Made by a program: the position numbers and the translations under genes. A DNA stretch of 8,131 bases. It comes from an uncultured Micrococcales bacterium. Its GTDB lineage: Bacteria; Actinomycetota; Actinomycetes; Actinomycetales; Microbacteriaceae. The number at the start of each line of letters is the position of its first letter. The stretch's first letter is position 1. The stretch spans positions 1-8,131 of the forward strand of contig CAJXVY010000013.1 in NCBI GenBank assembly GCA_913062665.1, given 5' to 3'. Below the pieces are notes generated by a model. That model did no database searches. It saw only the letters and a list, made by a program, of their open reading frames with translations, and was not told the DNA's origin. Of this stretch, positions 1 to 6,554 are shown one piece after another.

Positions 1-4
1 GCGG

Positions 5-76
5 CGCCCCCAGTAGGATTCGAACCTACGCACCCGCCTCCGGAGAGCGGTGCTCTATCCCCTGAGCTATGGGGGC
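5..76 (-). tRNA. tRNA-Arg, anticodon CCG
   Basis: Decodes the arginine codon CGG. Read on the minus strand, the 72 bases fold into a complete cloverleaf. The acceptor stem pairs GCCCCCA with TGGGGGC. The D stem pairs GCTC with GAGC around AGGGGATA. The anticodon stem pairs CCGCT with GGCGG, including one T-G wobble, and holds the loop CTCCGGA, which places CCG at positions 34-36. The variable loop is GTGC, and the T arm is GTAGG-TTCGAAT-CCTAC. The discriminator base is G. The following bases read CCG rather than CCA, so the CCA tail must be added after transcription. The gene is divergent from argS, whose product charges this tRNA. Only four bases lie beyond its 3' end, so its terminator is outside the window. 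Confidence 0.97.
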
Positions 77-86
77 CAGCGAGAAA

Positions 87-95
87 ACTCTAACA
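87..95 (-). promoter_or_regulatory. Candidate extended -10 promoter of the tRNA-Arg gene
   Basis: On the minus strand this reads TGTTAGAGT, an extended -10 element (TGn followed by TAGAGT, which fits the TAnnnT pattern). Ten bases separate it from the first base of the tRNA, which would place the transcription start a few bases upstream of the mature 5' end. No good -35 hexamer is visible at the usual distance. The position fits well, but the motif is short, so this is a tentative call. Confidence 0.4.
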
Positions 96-105
96 CCGCA
101 CGTTC

Positions 106-118
106 TAAGTTAGACTTA
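106..118. repeat. Short inverted repeat in the tRNA-Arg/argS divergent spacer
   Basis: TAAGT and ACTTA form perfect 5-bp arms around the 3-base centre TAG. The repeat lies in the 64-bp region between the two divergent genes. It covers a possible plus-strand -10 hexamer for argS, TAGACT at 111-116, and the zone where the -35 of the tRNA promoter would sit. It could be an operator acting on both directions, but arms this short are common by chance and no known arginine-repressor site is recognisable. Confidence 0.3.
111..116 (+). promoter_or_regulatory. Possible -10 element of the argS operon
   Basis: TAGACT matches the TAnnnT core and ends 24 bases before the TTG start of argS, a plausible leader length. 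No -35 hexamer of quality is seen 16-18 bases upstream. Some promoter must exist in this spacer because argS is the first gene of the rightward run; this is the best candidate by eye, weakly supported. Confidence 0.25.
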
Positions 119-130
119 TAGGCTCGAGCT

Positions 131-135
131 GAGGA
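131..135 (+). promoter_or_regulatory. Ribosome binding site of argS
   Basis: GAGGA is followed by a 5-base spacer and then TTG at 141. It is the only purine-rich Shine-Dalgarno-like element nearby and supports the non-ATG start of argS. Confidence 0.6.
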
Positions 136-140
136 TTATC

Positions 141-1796
141 TTGACCCCGGAACAACTTTCAGAAATTATCGCCCGCTCTGTTTTGAGCCTGGCGGAGAAA
201 AAGGGCTACCAGCTTCAGCTTCCCGAAAAAATTGTTGTGGAGAGGCCAAAAAACCGCGAGCACGGTGACTGGTCGACAAATATTGCGATGCAACTTGCAA
301 AACAGGCTGATACCAATCCAAGAGAGTTTGCTCAAAATCTAGTTCAGGAGCTTGCCGATACTGAAGGCCTCAGCAAATTGGAGATTGCTGGACCAGGATT
401 TCTAAACATCTTTTTGGACACCGCTTCGGCAGCGTCGATCTTGCCAGAGGTGGTGGTTGCGGGAGCAAGCTTTGGAGCAGGGAACTCTTACTCTGGGCAG
501 AAACTAAATCTTGAGTTTGTTTCTGCAAATCCAACCGGCCCAATTCATCTTGGAGGTACACGGTGGGCAGCTCTGGGGGATTCGCTTGCAAGGATCTTGG
601 AGTTTCAAGGGGCCGAGGTAACTCGTGAGTACTACTTCAATGATCACGGTGCACAAATCGATCGCTTTGCTAGTTCGCTTTACGCTTCCGCCAAGTCTTT
701 ACCGGCCCCCGAGGATGGATATGGCGGACAATACATCCAAGACATAGCCCAGCGCGTAATTGAAAGCCGCGGGGAGGGTGTTCTCCAGCTTCCGGAGGAT
801 CAGGCACTTGAGACATTCAGGGCCGAAGGGGTGGAGTTGATGTTCTCAGACATCAAGACTTCATTGGCAAACTTCGGGGTTGAGTTCGATGTCTACTTTC
901 ACGAAAACTCGTTGCATGAATCAGATGCGGTAAATCGAGCAATCGAACGCCTTAGAAGCAAAGGTCACATTTTCGACAAAGAAGGGGCAGTTTGGCTGAG
1001 GTCAACTGAGTTCGGAGATGACAACGACAGAGTTGTAATAAAAAGTGACGGAGAACCCGCCTATATTGCAGGTGACCTCGCTTACTACCTAGACAAGAGA
1101 GAGCGCGGTTTCGATAAAGCAATAATCATGCTCGGGGCTGACCATCATGGATATGTTCAGCGAATGATGGCGATGTGTGCGGCATTTGGTGACAAGCCGG
1201 GGGATAACCTAGAAATTCTCATCGGTCAAATGGTCAACCTTGTAAAAGACGGAAAGCCTGTCCGCATGAGCAAGCGAGCTGGCACAGTGGTCACTCTGGA
1301 AGATCTAGTGGATGCGGTTGGCAATGATGCGGCAAGGTATGCGCTTACCAGGTCGAGTGCCAACTCTAATCTCGACATTGATCTTGACCTTTTGGCAAAA
1401 CAAACCAACGACAACCCGGTTTTCTATGTTCAATATGCACACGCAAGAACTATCCAGGTCAGCAATAATGCTGAAAGTTTTGGCATAAGCGATGAAAGAT
1501 TTGACCCCGCCCTGCTTGAACATCCGACTGAAAATTCGTTGATTGCAAAAATTGCAGAGTTTCCAGCGGTTGTGAAAATAGCTGCTGAAAATCGTGAACC
1601 TCACAGAATCGCCCGGTATCTTGAGGAGCTCGCTGGCAACTATCACCGATGGTACGACGCATGCAGGGTTACGCCTTTGGCCGGCAAAGAAGTCGAGCCA
1701 ATTCACGATTCAAGACTTGTATTGAATTCGGCGACCACTGTTGTTTTGTCCAATGGTTTGAGATTATTGGGTGTCAGTGCCCCAGAACGGATGTGA
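141..1796 (+). CDS. argS: Arginyl-tRNA synthetase
   Basis: Class I aminoacyl-tRNA synthetase (551 aa, a normal length) that joins arginine to tRNA-Arg with ATP in the cytoplasm. An N-terminal ArgRS additional domain spans about residues 1-90. The catalytic core follows, with the HIGH-type motif as HLGG at 136-139 after FVSANPTGP, the conserved block [14 protein letters not shown] at 163-176, [10 protein letters not shown] at 332-341, and the KMSKS loop as MSKR at 376-379. The DALR-type anticodon-binding domain runs from about 427 to the end and finishes in APERM. HLGG instead of HIGH/HVGH resembles the HIGG form I recall from mycobacterial ArgRS, so it looks lineage-typical. The start is TTG, supported by GAGGA five bases upstream. 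This is the first gene of a tight rightward operon and stands divergent to a tRNA-Arg gene. Confidence 0.99.
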   Translation: MTPEQLSEIIARSVLSLAEKKGYQLQLPEKIVVERPKNREHGDWSTNIAMQLAKQADTNPREFAQNLVQELADTEGLSKLEIAGPGFLNIFLDTASAASILPEVVVAGASFGAGNSYSGQKLNLEFVSANPTGPIHLGGTRWAALGDSLARILEFQGAEVTREYYFNDHGAQIDRFASSLYASAKSLPAPEDGYGGQYIQDIAQRVIESRGEGVLQLPEDQALETFRAEGVELMFSDIKTSLANFGVEFDVYFHENSLHESDAVNRAIERLRSKGHIFDKEGAVWLRSTEFGDDNDRVVIKSDGEPAYIAGDLAYYLDKRERGFDKAIIMLGADHHGYVQRMMAMCAAFGDKPGDNLEILIGQMVNLVKDGKPVRMSKRAGTVVTLEDLVDAVGNDAARYALTRSSANSNLDIDLDLLAKQTNDNPVFYVQYAHARTIQVSNNAESFGISDERFDPALLEHPTENSLIAKIAEFPAVVKIAAENREPHRIARYLEELAGNYHRWYDACRVTPLAGKEVEPIHDSRLVLNSATTVVLSNGLRLLGVSAPERM

Positions 1797-1797
1797 C

Positions 1798-3210
1798 TTG
1801 AAAAACCCACTAGCTCCAGAATGGCTACAAACTCCGACGGACCTAAATCTGCTGCCGGAGAGGATTTGGCCTGCCAGCGTGAAAAGAGACGGCACCGGCG
1901 AGATTCAAATTGGCGGTGTTGGAGTTGGTGAGCTCGCGAGCAAATATGGAACACCTCTTTACGTAATCGATGAGGATGAATTTCGCAATCGCCTGAATCT
2001 CTTGAAGAGAGCTTTTTCTGCCCCAGCTAGAGACATAGGGATTGACGTCCGCATGTACTATGCGGCGAAAGCACTGTTGACAACTGAAATTGCTCGCTGG
2101 GTCCATCAGGAGGGCTATTCAATTGACGTTGCAAGTGGCGGGGAGTTGGCAGTTGCGCTGGCTGCGGGCTTCGAGGGTGCCAAAATTGGAATGCACGGAA
2201 ACAATAAATCCCTCAGCGAGATCAGCAGAGCGGTCTCTCACGGAGTGAACTCAATTGTTATCGATTCCGAACTCGAAATTGAGCGAATTGCTTCAATCGC
2301 TGAGAGCAATTCAGTTGTCCAGGGCGTTCGACTGAGAGTGAATAGTGGAGTGCATGCGTCCACTCACGAATTTTTGGCCACAGCCAGGGAAGATCAAAAA
2401 TTTGGAGTTCCAATTGAGCAAGTGGAGTCGCTGGTGGAGACCATCCGATCCCACTCTTCCCTTAAATTTTTGGGCCTTCACTCACATATCGGCTCGCAGA
2501 TTTTTGTTGTGGATGGATTCATCGAGGCGGCCCGCAGGTTGCTTGAGCTTCACGCCAAACTGTCAGCCAAAGATGAAGTTCCAGAACTTAATCTGGGCGG
2601 GGGATTTGGAATAGCCTACGTTGAAAACGAAAAGCCGCTGAACATAAAAGAGTTGGCCGAAAGAATCATCTCAAATGTTGCTTCGATTTCTGCCGAACTT
2701 GGAATTGAACCTCCCAACCTTTGCTTTGAGCCAGGAAGAATCATCGCCGGGCCAAGTGGAGTGACGTTATATAACGTCGGAACCCTAAAAGATGTGGAGG
2801 TAACCACCGACGGAAAAAGCGCCATTCGCAGGTATGTTTCTGTTGACGGGGGAATGAGCGATAACTTACGAAGCAGTCTTTACGGAGCTGAATATTCAGC
2901 TTCGCTCGCCAGTCGCGCAACTGCGGCAGAGCCGGTTTTGGCCCGAGTGGTTGGCAAACACTGCGAGAGCGGAGACATCGTTGTGAATAACACCTATCTG
3001 CCATCCGATCTGGCAATCAATGAATTGATCGCAGTTCCTGCAACAGGCGCCTACTGCTATTCGCTAGCATCTAACTACAACTATTTGGGAAGACCGCCAA
3101 TCGCGAGTGTTCGCGGTGGTCAATCAAGACTTTTGGTAAGAGGAGAGACTGAGCAAGACATGCTCGCTCGGGATGAGGGTTACAGAACGGAACTTGTTGA
3201 TGAGAGCTGA
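1798..3210 (+). CDS. lysA: Diaminopimelate decarboxylase
   Basis: Decarboxylates meso-diaminopimelate to L-lysine, the last step of lysine synthesis; PLP-dependent, fold type III (alanine-racemase-like barrel plus C-terminal beta domain). Numbered from TTG 1798 (470 aa): YYAAK with the Schiff-base lysine K91, HSHIGSQ at 228-234, the phosphate-binding GGGFG at 267-271, EPGR at 311-314, the active-site CESGD with C389, and GAYCYS at 417-422. The start is uncertain. TTG 1798 lies one base after the argS stop and gives the N-terminus MKNPLAPEWL, which I judge most natural for this family. GTG 1771 and GTG 1777 would overlap argS by 26 or 20 bases and have no better ribosome site. Either way translation is probably coupled to argS; argS-lysA pairing is known from corynebacteria. 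Two perfect 16-bp palindromes lie within the gene. Confidence 0.97.
   Translation: MKNPLAPEWLQTPTDLNLLPERIWPASVKRDGTGEIQIGGVGVGELASKYGTPLYVIDEDEFRNRLNLLKRAFSAPARDIGIDVRMYYAAKALLTTEIARWVHQEGYSIDVASGGELAVALAAGFEGAKIGMHGNNKSLSEISRAVSHGVNSIVIDSELEIERIASIAESNSVVQGVRLRVNSGVHASTHEFLATAREDQKFGVPIEQVESLVETIRSHSSLKFLGLHSHIGSQIFVVDGFIEAARRLLELHAKLSAKDEVPELNLGGGFGIAYVENEKPLNIKELAERIISNVASISAELGIEPPNLCFEPGRIIAGPSGVTLYNVGTLKDVEVTTDGKSAIRRYVSVDGGMSDNLRSSLYGAEYSASLASRATAAEPVLARVVGKHCESGDIVVNNTYLPSDLAINELIAVPATGAYCYSLASNYNYLGRPPIASVRGGQSRLLVRGETEQDMLARDEGYRTELVDES
2763..2778. repeat. Perfect 16-bp palindrome inside lysA
   Basis: GACGTTATATAACGTC is identical to its reverse complement. It has an AT-rich centre with GACG ends. 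It encodes part of the conserved GVTLYNVGT stretch of LysA, so protein constraint may explain it. The sequence shows no evidence of function beyond the symmetry. Confidence 0.9.
2886..2901. repeat. Perfect 16-bp palindrome inside lysA, extendable to 22 nt
   Basis: AGCTGAATATTCAGCT is identical to its reverse complement. Beyond one G/T pair, the flanks CG and CG also match, so a 22-nt imperfect palindrome covers 2883-2904, with a G-U wobble in RNA. It encodes part of LYGAEYSAS. Its centre lies 123 bp from the centre of the other lysA palindrome. Function unknown. Confidence 0.9.
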
Positions 3211-4498
3211 TTACAGACCAATCCGGATTGGTCTGCTTGGAGCCGGTTCCGTTGGGTCTCAGGTTTTCAAGCTAATCCAAGAGGATGCCGATGAACTGGC
3301 TAGCAGAATTGGTGCGCAACTGCAGATTTCTGGGGTGCTGGTTAGGTCATTGGACGCATCCAGGGATTACTCGATACCCAAAGAATTCCTTACTACCGAT
3401 GCTGAGTCAGTGATCTTGGGGTCAGACATCGTCGTTGAATTGATTGGCGGAATCCAGCCAGCTTTGGAGCACGTGCGCATGGCTTTGGAGTCAGGTAGCG
3501 ATGTTGTTACAGCAAATAAAGCGCTACTGGCGAATCACGGACCTGAAATTTTTGAACTGGCGGAGCGTGTGGGGGCTCAGGTTTATTACGAAGCAAGCGT
3601 TGCAGGGGCGATTCCAATAATCAGACCGCTGAGGGAATCGCTGGCGGGCGACACCGTTACTCGCATCATGGGAATCGTCAACGGAACTACGAACTTTATT
3701 TTGGATCAGATGGAATCAACCGGTGCAAGTTTTGATGCGGCATTGGAGCAGGCACAGAAGCTGGGTTATGCCGAGGCAGATCCGACTGCGGATGTGGGCG
3801 GTTTTGATGCAGCGGCAAAGGCCGCCATTCTCTCTTCGTTGGCTTTTCATACCGAGGTTCACATAGACGATGTTTACACCGAGGGAATTGAAAAGATAAC
3901 TCAGCTAGATATTGAGTCAGCCAAAGATGCTGGCTATACGGTGAAGCTGTTAGCTGTGTGCGAGCGAATTGACGATGATTCAATTGCTGCAAGGGTGCAT
4001 CCGACTCTTATCCCTCAAACCCACCCACTCGCCAGTGTCAGAGGAGCTTTCAATGCGGTTTTTGTTGAAAGTGAGGCGAGTGGCGAACTGATGTTCTACG
4101 GTGCTGGAGCTGGCGGTATTGAGACTGCGAGTGCTGTTTTGGGGGATGTGGTTATGGCTGCAAAGCGTCACTTTGGAGGGGGTTCAACTTTGAACGAGTC
4201 GACCCATGCGAAGCTCTCGATCCTGCCGATTGAAGATATTGTCACCCGTTACCAAGTCTCCTTAGAAGTGAAAGATGAACCAGGTGTATTGGCCGTAATA
4301 GCCTCTATGTTTGCCGAGCTTGAAATCAGCGTTGAAACTTTGGAACAGTCCACCATCGACTCTGAAAGCGAAACTGTTTTGTTGACCGTTATCACTCACG
4401 AAACTAGCGAACGAAGTTTGCATGAGCTGATCGAGAAGCTGAACCAAAGTGAGGTCGTGGCCGAGTTCAAGGGCCAAGTGAGAGTGGAGGGTGTGTAG
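3200..4498 (+). CDS. hom: Homoserine dehydrogenase, with C-terminal ACT domain
   Basis: Reduces L-aspartate 4-semialdehyde to L-homoserine with NAD(P)H, opening the threonine/methionine branch of the aspartate pathway. Numbered from ATG 3200 (432 aa): Rossmann loop GAGSVG at 14-19, TANK with K107, VNGTTNF at 160-166, and the family signature GYAEADPTADVGGFDAAAK at 189-207, holding the acidic residues E192 and D203 and the catalytic-type K207. A regulatory ACT domain starts near residue 350 (YQVSLEVKDEPGVLAVIASM) and is the expected site of threonine feedback inhibition. It is a monofunctional enzyme with no aspartokinase part. ATG 3200 is preferred over the in-frame ATG 3173 because it has GGA eight bases upstream and gives the usual short lead into IRIGLLG. 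It overlaps the lysA end by 11 nt. A 22-bp palindrome covers codons 5-12. Confidence 0.97.
   Translation: MRADYRPIRIGLLGAGSVGSQVFKLIQEDADELASRIGAQLQISGVLVRSLDASRDYSIPKEFLTTDAESVILGSDIVVELIGGIQPALEHVRMALESGSDVVTANKALLANHGPEIFELAERVGAQVYYEASVAGAIPIIRPLRESLAGDTVTRIMGIVNGTTNFILDQMESTGASFDAALEQAQKLGYAEADPTADVGGFDAAAKAAILSSLAFHTEVHIDDVYTEGIEKITQLDIESAKDAGYTVKLLAVCERIDDDSIAARVHPTLIPQTHPLASVRGAFNAVFVESEASGELMFYGAGAGGIETASAVLGDVVMAAKRHFGGGSTLNESTHAKLSILPIEDIVTRYQVSLEVKDEPGVLAVIASMFAELEISVETLEQSTIDSESETVLLTVITHETSERSLHELIEKLNQSEVVAEFKGQVRVEGV
3214..3235. repeat. Perfect 22-bp palindrome at the 5' end of hom
   Basis: The half-site CAGACCAATCC is followed directly by its exact reverse complement. The palindrome begins four bases after the lysA stop codon ends and 14 bases after the first base of the hom start. 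In RNA it would form a 9-bp stem with a CCGG tetraloop at the leading edge of an initiating ribosome. It is not followed by a T-run, so it is not an intrinsic terminator. The bases also encode the start of the dinucleotide-binding strand (RPIRIGL). A hairpin or operator role is inference. Confidence 0.9.
4486..4490 (+). promoter_or_regulatory. Ribosome binding site of thrC
   Basis: GGAGG stands eight bases before the ATG at 4499 and lies within the last codons of hom. It is the strongest Shine-Dalgarno match in the window and fixes the thrC start at the base after the hom TAG. Confidence 0.8.
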
Positions 4499-5578
4499 AT
4501 GGCACATCAGTGGCGCGGAGTTATTCGCGAATACGCGGACAGGTTGAACTGGGACGACAGCGATCCGGTTGTAACCCTGGGTGAGGGCGGCACTCCGCTG
4601 ATAGGTGCCCCGGCACTTGCAAAACTATTAGACGTTGGCGAGGTTTACCTTAAGTTTGAAGGAATGAACCCAACCGGTTCATTCAAAGATCGAGGGATGA
4701 CAACCGCAGTAAGTAAAGCCTTGGGAAGAGGTGCAAAGGCGGTGGTTGCAGCTTCCACTGGAAACACCTCGGCAGCAGCCGCAGCTTATGCAACCAAGGC
4801 GGGTATGCAGAGTGTGGTTCTGGTCCCGAATGGAAAGATTGCCTACGGCAAACTGAGTCAAGCCATTGCCCACAAAGCGCAGATTATCCAGGTGAAGGGT
4901 AATTTCGATGACTGTTTGTCTATTGCTCGGGAGTTGGATGAGAACTACCCGGTGTTTCTGGTCAACTCGGTAAACCCAGATCGACTGATGGGTCAAAAAA
5001 CTGCAAGTTTTGAAGTTGTTGATGTTTTAGGTAGGGAGCCTGATTTACATGCGATGCCGCTTGGAAATGCAGGAAATATTTCCGCCTACCACCTCGGCTA
5101 CACAGAAGAAATCAAAGAGGGAAGAATAAAGAAGTTCCCAAAGCTCTGGGGCGTTCAGGCGGAGGGCGCAGCCCCTTTTATCAAAGGCGCACCCGTGCAA
5201 AAGCCAGAAACGATTGCAACCGCAATCCGGATTGGTAACCCAGCCAGCTGGGATTTGGCTCAGCAGGCAAAGAAGGAGACAGAGGGTAATTTTGCATTCG
5301 CAACAGATAAAGAGCTTTTGTGGATGCACAGGTTCCTCTCTCAAGAGTGTGGTGTTTTTGTTGAACCGAGTAGCGCTGCGGGAGCCGCAGGCCTTTTCAA
5401 ACACAAAAAGCTTGGAGATCTACCAAAAGCCGACACAGTGGTGATCACGGTTACCGGTCACGGTTTGAAAGACCCTGACTGGGCTTTGAAAGACGAGCGT
5501 GGCAGAAGAATCAAACCGAAGCGGGTCAGCGCCGACGCAGCCAGCGTAGCCAGTAGTTTGGGACTTGAGAAATCATGA
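4499..5578 (+). CDS. thrC: Threonine synthase
   Basis: Converts O-phospho-L-homoserine and water to L-threonine and phosphate, the last step of threonine synthesis; PLP-dependent, fold type II (tryptophan-synthase-beta family). The 359 aa show GGTPLI at 30-35, NPTGSFKDRGM at 57-67 with Schiff-base lysine K63, STGNTSAAAAAY at 86-97 with PLP-contacting N89, the phosphate-binding loop GNAGN at 189-193, and TGHGLKDPD at 319-327. The length and absence of an extra N-terminal domain fit the short class seen in mycobacteria and Bacillus, not the longer E. coli class. The start follows the hom stop with no gap and is preceded by GGAGG. The end overlaps thrB by four bases (ATGA), implying coupled translation of the two enzymes that act in sequence. 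Confidence 0.98.
   Translation: MAHQWRGVIREYADRLNWDDSDPVVTLGEGGTPLIGAPALAKLLDVGEVYLKFEGMNPTGSFKDRGMTTAVSKALGRGAKAVVAASTGNTSAAAAAYATKAGMQSVVLVPNGKIAYGKLSQAIAHKAQIIQVKGNFDDCLSIARELDENYPVFLVNSVNPDRLMGQKTASFEVVDVLGREPDLHAMPLGNAGNISAYHLGYTEEIKEGRIKKFPKLWGVQAEGAAPFIKGAPVQKPETIATAIRIGNPASWDLAQQAKKETEGNFAFATDKELLWMHRFLSQECGVFVEPSSAAGAAGLFKHKKLGDLPKADTVVITVTGHGLKDPDWALKDERGRRIKPKRVSADAASVASSLGLEKS
5223..5236 (+). repeat. 14-bp exact copy of the hom palindrome core, in thrC
   Basis: CAATCCGGATTGGT occurs here and at 3219-3232 in hom. The inner 12 bases are a perfect palindrome. In both genes the word encodes Ile-Arg-Ile-Gly with identical codons (ATC CGG ATT GGT), so shared protein motif plus codon choice could produce it. 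Here the outer arms of the hom palindrome are missing. Confidence 0.85.
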
Positions 5579-6477
5579 AGGTAAACGTCCGCATACCCGC
5601 AACCAGCGCCAATCTTGGGCCTGGGTTTGACACTTTGGGCATCGCCCTAAATTACTATGACGAATACCAAGCGGAAACGATTGAATCCGGCTTAGAAGTT
5701 GTGGTTCAAGGTGAGGGTAAAGGCGACATCCCAACCGACGAGAGCAATCTCGTTTTCAAAGCCCTTAATTTGGTGTTTGAGCGAACCGGTGAGAAATTAC
5801 CTGGGCTAAGGCTCACCACAAATAACCAGATACCTCACGGCAGAGGTATGGGTTCATCCGGAGCCGCAGTAGCTGGCGGCATCATGTTGGCTGCGGGACT
5901 GCTTGGAAAGCAGCATTCGTTCTCCGAGCAGCAACTACTTGATTTTGCAACTGTCTTGGAAGGTCACCCGGATAACGTAGCGCCTGCTCTATTTGGTGGG
6001 ATGACCATTGCCTGGACCGACTCCGAGGGTCCTCACCATAAGCAACTCAGGGTTCACCGAGGAGTTTCGCCAATCGTGATGGTGCCGCCCAATCAGATGT
6101 CGACGAAGCTGGCAAGGTCGCTGCAGCCTGATTCGGTGCCTCATGAGGATGCTGTTTTCAACCTGTCCAGGTCGGCATTGCTGGTTGCAGCGTTGATCTC
6201 TTCGCCAGAGCTTATGCTCCCTGCAACTGAGGACAGACTCCACCAAGACTACCGAGCCAGCGCTATGCCTGAGACGCAGGAGTTAATTGTCAAGCTGAGG
6301 GAGCTGGGCCACCCTGCAGTTGTCAGCGGAGCCGGTCCTTCGGTGTTGATTTTGGAGCCAAATCCCCAAAAAAGACTCGATGTCCAAGCTTTTGCAGAAA
6401 AGAATTATCCACATTGGCAGGTATTAATGTTGGCGGTTGACTCAAAAGGTGCTAGCGTAGAGGTGCACGAGGAATAG
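5575..6477 (+). CDS. thrB: Homoserine kinase
   Basis: Phosphorylates L-homoserine with ATP to O-phospho-L-homoserine, the substrate of the ThrC encoded just upstream. It belongs to the GHMP kinase family and has the usual length (300 aa). Motifs: the N-terminal PATSANLGPGFDTLG at 8-22, the glycine/serine-rich ATP-binding loop PHGRGMGSSGAA at 87-98, EGHPDNVAPALFGG at 129-142, and the C-terminal SGAGPSVLIL at 251-260. The ATG lies within the thrC terminal codons (ATGA overlap). Only a weak purine run precedes it, so it probably depends on ribosomes finishing thrC. The gene order thrC-thrB follows the mycobacterial arrangement. A short inverted repeat (GAGCG/CGCTC) spans its stop codon but has no T-run. 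Confidence 0.98.
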   Translation: MKVNVRIPATSANLGPGFDTLGIALNYYDEYQAETIESGLEVVVQGEGKGDIPTDESNLVFKALNLVFERTGEKLPGLRLTTNNQIPHGRGMGSSGAAVAGGIMLAAGLLGKQHSFSEQQLLDFATVLEGHPDNVAPALFGGMTIAWTDSEGPHHKQLRVHRGVSPIVMVPPNQMSTKLARSLQPDSVPHEDAVFNLSRSALLVAALISSPELMLPATEDRLHQDYRASAMPETQELIVKLRELGHPAVVSGAGPSVLILEPNPQKRLDVQAFAEKNYPHWQVLMLAVDSKGASVEVHEE

Positions 6478-6508
6478 AGCGTTCGCTCACTGTGCGATTC
6501 AACTAAAC

Positions 6509-6532
6509 CCCCTTTATGGCGTTCTGCCGGGG
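6509..6532 (+). other. Predicted bulged RNA hairpin in the rho leader
   Basis: In the 77-nt gap between thrB and rho, CCCC (6509-6512) can pair with GGGG (6529-6532) and GGC (6518-6520) with GCC (6526-6528). This leaves a 5-nt bulge TTTAT on the 5' side and a GTTCT loop. The following bases are purine-rich, not a T-run, so it is not a standard terminator. It lies just before the weak rho ribosome site and might influence rho translation or stability. This is read by eye without energy calculation. Confidence 0.45.
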
Positions 6533-6551
6533 AAAAGAAAGAGTTATTTAG
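6516..6551 (+). other. Possible 11-codon leader reading frame before rho
   Basis: ATG at 6516 opens MAFCRGKERVI and stops at TAG 6549-6551, three bases before the rho ATG and in the same frame. Its start lies in the bulge of the leader hairpin. No Shine-Dalgarno sequence precedes it, so translation is doubtful. If translated, its stop would let ribosomes re-initiate at rho. Low confidence. Confidence 0.15.
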
Positions 6552-6554
6552 TTC

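Noticed and set aside
77..140. A leader peptide attenuator (threonine-, lysine- or arginine-rich) ahead of the operon
   Set aside because: The spacer is too short and holds no small frame with runs of those codons, nor any terminator hairpin. Control of the E. coli thr type is not supported.
546..557. HIGH motif of ArgRS reads HLGG, as if a catalytic residue were lost
   Set aside because: The surrounding block [14 protein letters not shown] closely matches the HIGG form I recall from mycobacterial ArgRS, so it is a normal variant of the lineage and the enzyme looks intact.
2049..2065. Hairpin CCGCAT-GTACT-ATGCGG in lysA
   Set aside because: Six-bp stems with small loops are common in any coding sequence, and nothing else marks this one.
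3173..3199. Earlier in-frame ATG for hom, adding nine residues
   Set aside because: No ribosome site precedes it, and the extra residues are unlike the short lead usual before the Rossmann strand. ATG 3200 has a GGA at a suitable distance.
1798..4498. Idea that lysA next to hom reflects a B-type peptidoglycan using lysine or homoserine, as in Microbacteriaceae
   Set aside because: The same gene neighbourhood occurs in actinobacteria with diaminopimelate cell walls, so the adjacency says nothing about wall chemistry.
4522..4533. Perfect 12-bp palindrome TATTCGCGAATA early in thrC
   Set aside because: About two perfect 12-bp palindromes are expected by chance in a window this long. Its position soon after the start recalls the hom case, but is too weak to stand alone.
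6477..6488. Inverted repeat GAGCG-TT-CGCTC across the thrB stop as a terminator
   Set aside because: The stem is short with a two-base loop, and no T-run follows, so it does not meet the pattern of an intrinsic terminator.
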